Shown: positions 33,113 through 34,726 of the stretch, piece by piece
How positions within the stretch are numbered: the stretch's first letter is position 1
Layout of the letters: each line of letters opens with the position of its first letter
Assembly (NCBI GenBank): GCA_937996725.1
Contig: CALKUR010000031.1
Span: 1-34,726, forward strand
Direction: 5' to 3'
Origin: an uncultured Dechloromonas sp.
GTDB lineage: Bacteria > Pseudomonadota > Gammaproteobacteria > Burkholderiales > Rhodocyclaceae
Length of the DNA: 34,726 bases
Position numbers and translations under genes: made by a program
Notes under the pieces: model-generated
Told to the model about the DNA's origin: nothing
The model's database searches: none
What the model saw: only the letters and a program-made list of their open reading frames with translations

Positions 33113-34345
33113 TCAGATCATACGGTCGACGAGCTCGATCCAGTGACGAACCGGCACATCGGTGCCGGATTGCAAGTGGTTGATACAACCCACGTTACCC
33201 GAAACGATTTCTTGCGGCTCTGTCTTGGCGATGTTCGTGAGCTTGCGATCACGCAGCTCTAACGAGAGTTCTGGCTGTAGCATCGAATACGTACCCGCTG
33301 AACCGCAGCACAGATGGCTGTCTTGGCAGAGGCGTACGGTAACGCCAAGATTGCCGAGCAGCGCTTCCACGTGGCCTCGAATCTTCTGGCCGTGTTGCAT
33401 AGTGCACGGCGGGTGATAGGTCACACGCTCAGGAATGTTGCCGGCCCGCTTTTGCTCAGCCAGGACTTCGATCTCGCCCGCAAAGTTCGGCAGAATCTCG
33501 CTAACATCTTTGGCCATGGCCGAGATGCGCTTGGCTTTATCGGCATAGACGGGATCGTTCGCCAGGATTTCGGCATAGTCTTTAATCATCACGCCGCAGC
33601 CCGAGGCATTGATGACGATGGTGTCGATGCCCTTCTCGACATACGGCCACCAGGCATCGATGTTGCGCTTCATCTGCGCTTCGGCACCATGATGATCGTT
33701 CAAGTGCTGGCGAATCGCGCCACAACACTCAGCCGAGGGCGCCATGATGAGTTCGATACCGAGTTTGTCGAAGACGCGTGCGGTGGCCGAATCGACGTTA
33801 GGCATCATGGCCGGCTGGACGCAACCTTCGTGCAGCAGCATCTGACGCGTCGATTTATTCGTTGGCCATACGCCGGCCGGGTGCGGTACCTGGACTTTCT
33901 TCTTCAGGGTAGCCGGTAGCACGGGGCGCACAAAGCGGGCAATGCCGAAGAGGAAACCAAAGACTTTGCGACGGCTGAGGGTTTCGCGCATCGCCCAGCG
34001 GGTGAGCCGTTGCGACACGGGGCGGACGACACGTTCATCGACCAGACGGCGACCGATATCAACGAGTCGGCCATAGCGGACGCCGGAGGGGCACGTCGAT
34101 TCGCAGTTACGGCAGGTGAGACAACGATCCAGATGGCTTTGGGTCTTGGCCGTGACCGGTGCGCCCTCGACCATCTCTTTCATCAAGTAGATGCGACCAC
34201 GTGGACCATCCAGCTCGTCGCCCAGCACTTGGTAGGTAGGGCAAGTGGCTGTGCAGAAACCGCAGTGCACGCACTTGTTGACGATGGCCTTAACGGCACC
34301 GATATCGGCATCGTTCTGGAATTCGGAAACTATATTGATCTGCAT
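33113..34345 (-). CDS. glcF: Glycolate oxidase iron-sulfur subunit GlcF
   Basis: Electron-transfer subunit of the membrane-associated glycolate oxidase GlcDEF, which oxidises glycolate to glyoxylate. The 410-aa product has two 4Fe-4S ferredoxin motifs, C25-x2-C28-x2-C31-x3-C35 and C75-x2-C78-x2-C81-x3-C85, followed by two CCG (cysteine-rich) domains with SAECCGAIRQHL and SHLCCGSAGTYSMLQPELS. It lies 9 nt after glcE, with an AAGG ribosome site overlapping the glcE stop. It converges on the glycerate kinase gene with 24 bp between stops and no terminator. Confidence 0.95.
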   Translation of the reverse strand: MQINIVSEFQNDADIGAVKAIVNKCVHCGFCTATCPTYQVLGDELDGPRGRIYLMKEMVEGAPVTAKTQSHLDRCLTCRNCESTCPSGVRYGRLVDIGRRLVDERVVRPVSQRLTRWAMRETLSRRKVFGFLFGIARFVRPVLPATLKKKVQVPHPAGVWPTNKSTRQMLLHEGCVQPAMMPNVDSATARVFDKLGIELIMAPSAECCGAIRQHLNDHHGAEAQMKRNIDAWWPYVEKGIDTIVINASGCGVMIKDYAEILANDPVYADKAKRISAMAKDVSEILPNFAGEIEVLAEQKRAGNIPERVTYHPPCTMQHGQKIRGHVEALLGNLGVTVRLCQDSHLCCGSAGTYSMLQPELSLELRDRKLTNIAKTEPQEIVSGNVGCINHLQSGTDVPVRHWIELVDRMI

Positions 34346-34354
34346 CGTACGACC

Positions 34355-34726
34355 TTAGAGACCCTGATAGAGACGGCCCGGATTGAAGATGCCGTGCGGA
34401 TCAAAGCTTTGTTTCAGGCGGCGATGAATTGCCATGAGCGCGGCTGAAGGTTGCTCAAAGGTCTCGCCATCGCCATGCTGGTTATTAAAGCGCACGGCAT
34501 GGCCACCGAGCTTACGGGCAACCGCACGCACGGCATCACCACCAGTATCGCTCCATAACCAACGCTGACCACCGCCCCATTCAATGAGTTGGTGTCCGGC
34601 ACCCGGCAATTGATCGGCCGTAACGCTAGCCGCAATGGCGGGGAGCGATAAGCGCCAGAGGGTTTGCCCGGCATTCATTTCGTGAGCATCGCAGAAGAAC
34701 TTATGCGTCTGATCGCGTAGGCCATC
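34355..34726 (-). CDS. glcE: Glycolate oxidase FAD-binding subunit GlcE, C-terminal part (cut by window edge)
   Basis: Only the last 123 codons are present; the frame is open to the window end, beyond the in-frame Met at 34678. The upstream residues (DGLRDQTHKFFCDAHE) and the C-terminus (HRRLKQSFDPHGIFNPGRLY) match the GlcE end, where FNPGR(L/M)Y is the typical FAD-oxidase terminus. GlcE is the second flavin-type subunit of GlcDEF. With glcF directly downstream the assignment is secure; glcD is expected just beyond the window. Confidence 0.92.
   Translation of the reverse strand, partial: DGLRDQTHKFFCDAHEMNAGQTLWRLSLPAIAASVTADQLPGAGHQLIEWGGGQRWLWSDTGGDAVRAVARKLGGHAVRFNNQHGDGETFEQPSAALMAIHRRLKQSFDPHGIFNPGRLYQGL

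Noticed and set aside
1..34726. tRNA, rRNA, CRISPR, insertion sequence, integrase or phage genes
   Set aside because: Nothing of these kinds was recognised by reading; the window is filled with chromosomal housekeeping genes. A tRNAscan or ISfinder search was not possible here.

Overview
The window is a stretch of a GC-rich betaproteobacterial chromosome. Support comes from the class I PHA synthase, the argS-SPOR-dsbA block, ribE-ribBA-ribH-nusB running into thiL-pgpA-pncC, a mreBCD-mrdA-rodA-rlpA-DUF493-lipB-lipA cluster next to gatCAB, and protein sequences that read throughout like Burkholderiales, Rhodocyclales or Neisseriales homologues. I cannot place the genus. About 95% is coding. I see no rRNA, tRNA, CRISPR array, phage or insertion sequence, and no gene-free stretch over 300 bp.

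Layout. (1) 1-731: 3' end of phaC (+), closed by a perfect bidirectional terminator (746-779). (2) 807-3966 (-): argS, a SPOR-domain membrane protein and a DsbA-like oxidoreductase, transcribed in that order. (3) 4029-19043 (+): a long co-directional run. It opens with ubiB, a Na+/solute symporter and a VanZ-like membrane protein, all overlapping. Next come a 2Fe-2S ferredoxin, an alpha/beta hydrolase, cutA and dsbD. The riboflavin block ribE-ribBA-ribH-nusB follows, then thiL-pgpA-pncC, purT, and a patatin-like lipoprotein. (4) 19053-27539 (-): the rod-shape and cell-wall cluster mreB-mreC-mreD-mrdA-rodA-rlpA followed by DUF493-lipB-lipA for lipoate. (5) 27824-31023 (+): gatCAB, the tRNA-dependent amidotransferase, ended by a second bidirectional terminator. 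(6) pyrE (-), a glycerate 2-kinase (+), then glcF and the 3' end of glcE (-).

How the genes work together. Many neighbours overlap by 1-8 nt (TAATG, TGATG or ATGA junctions), implying translational coupling in the rib/nusB, cutA/dsbD, mre/rod/rlp and gat blocks. MreBCD, PBP2 and RodA form the elongation machine, and RlpA cleaves denuded glycan at septa. LipB and LipA build protein-bound lipoate. GlcE/GlcF and the glycerate kinase belong to opposite ends of one route, glycolate to glyoxylate to glycerate to 2-phosphoglycerate.

Nothing here looks like a wholly new defence or mobile system; the content is mostly housekeeping. The second-look items are smaller: overlapping divergent -10 boxes between argS/ubiB and mreB/gatC (argS possibly leaderless), a palindrome covering the pyrE start codon, a histidine-rich tail on the symporter coupled to ubiB, a Lys/Ala tail on PhaC, a RibBA whose GTP cyclohydrolase II half has lost its zinc cysteines, and an RlpA with Glu to Asp at an active-site position.
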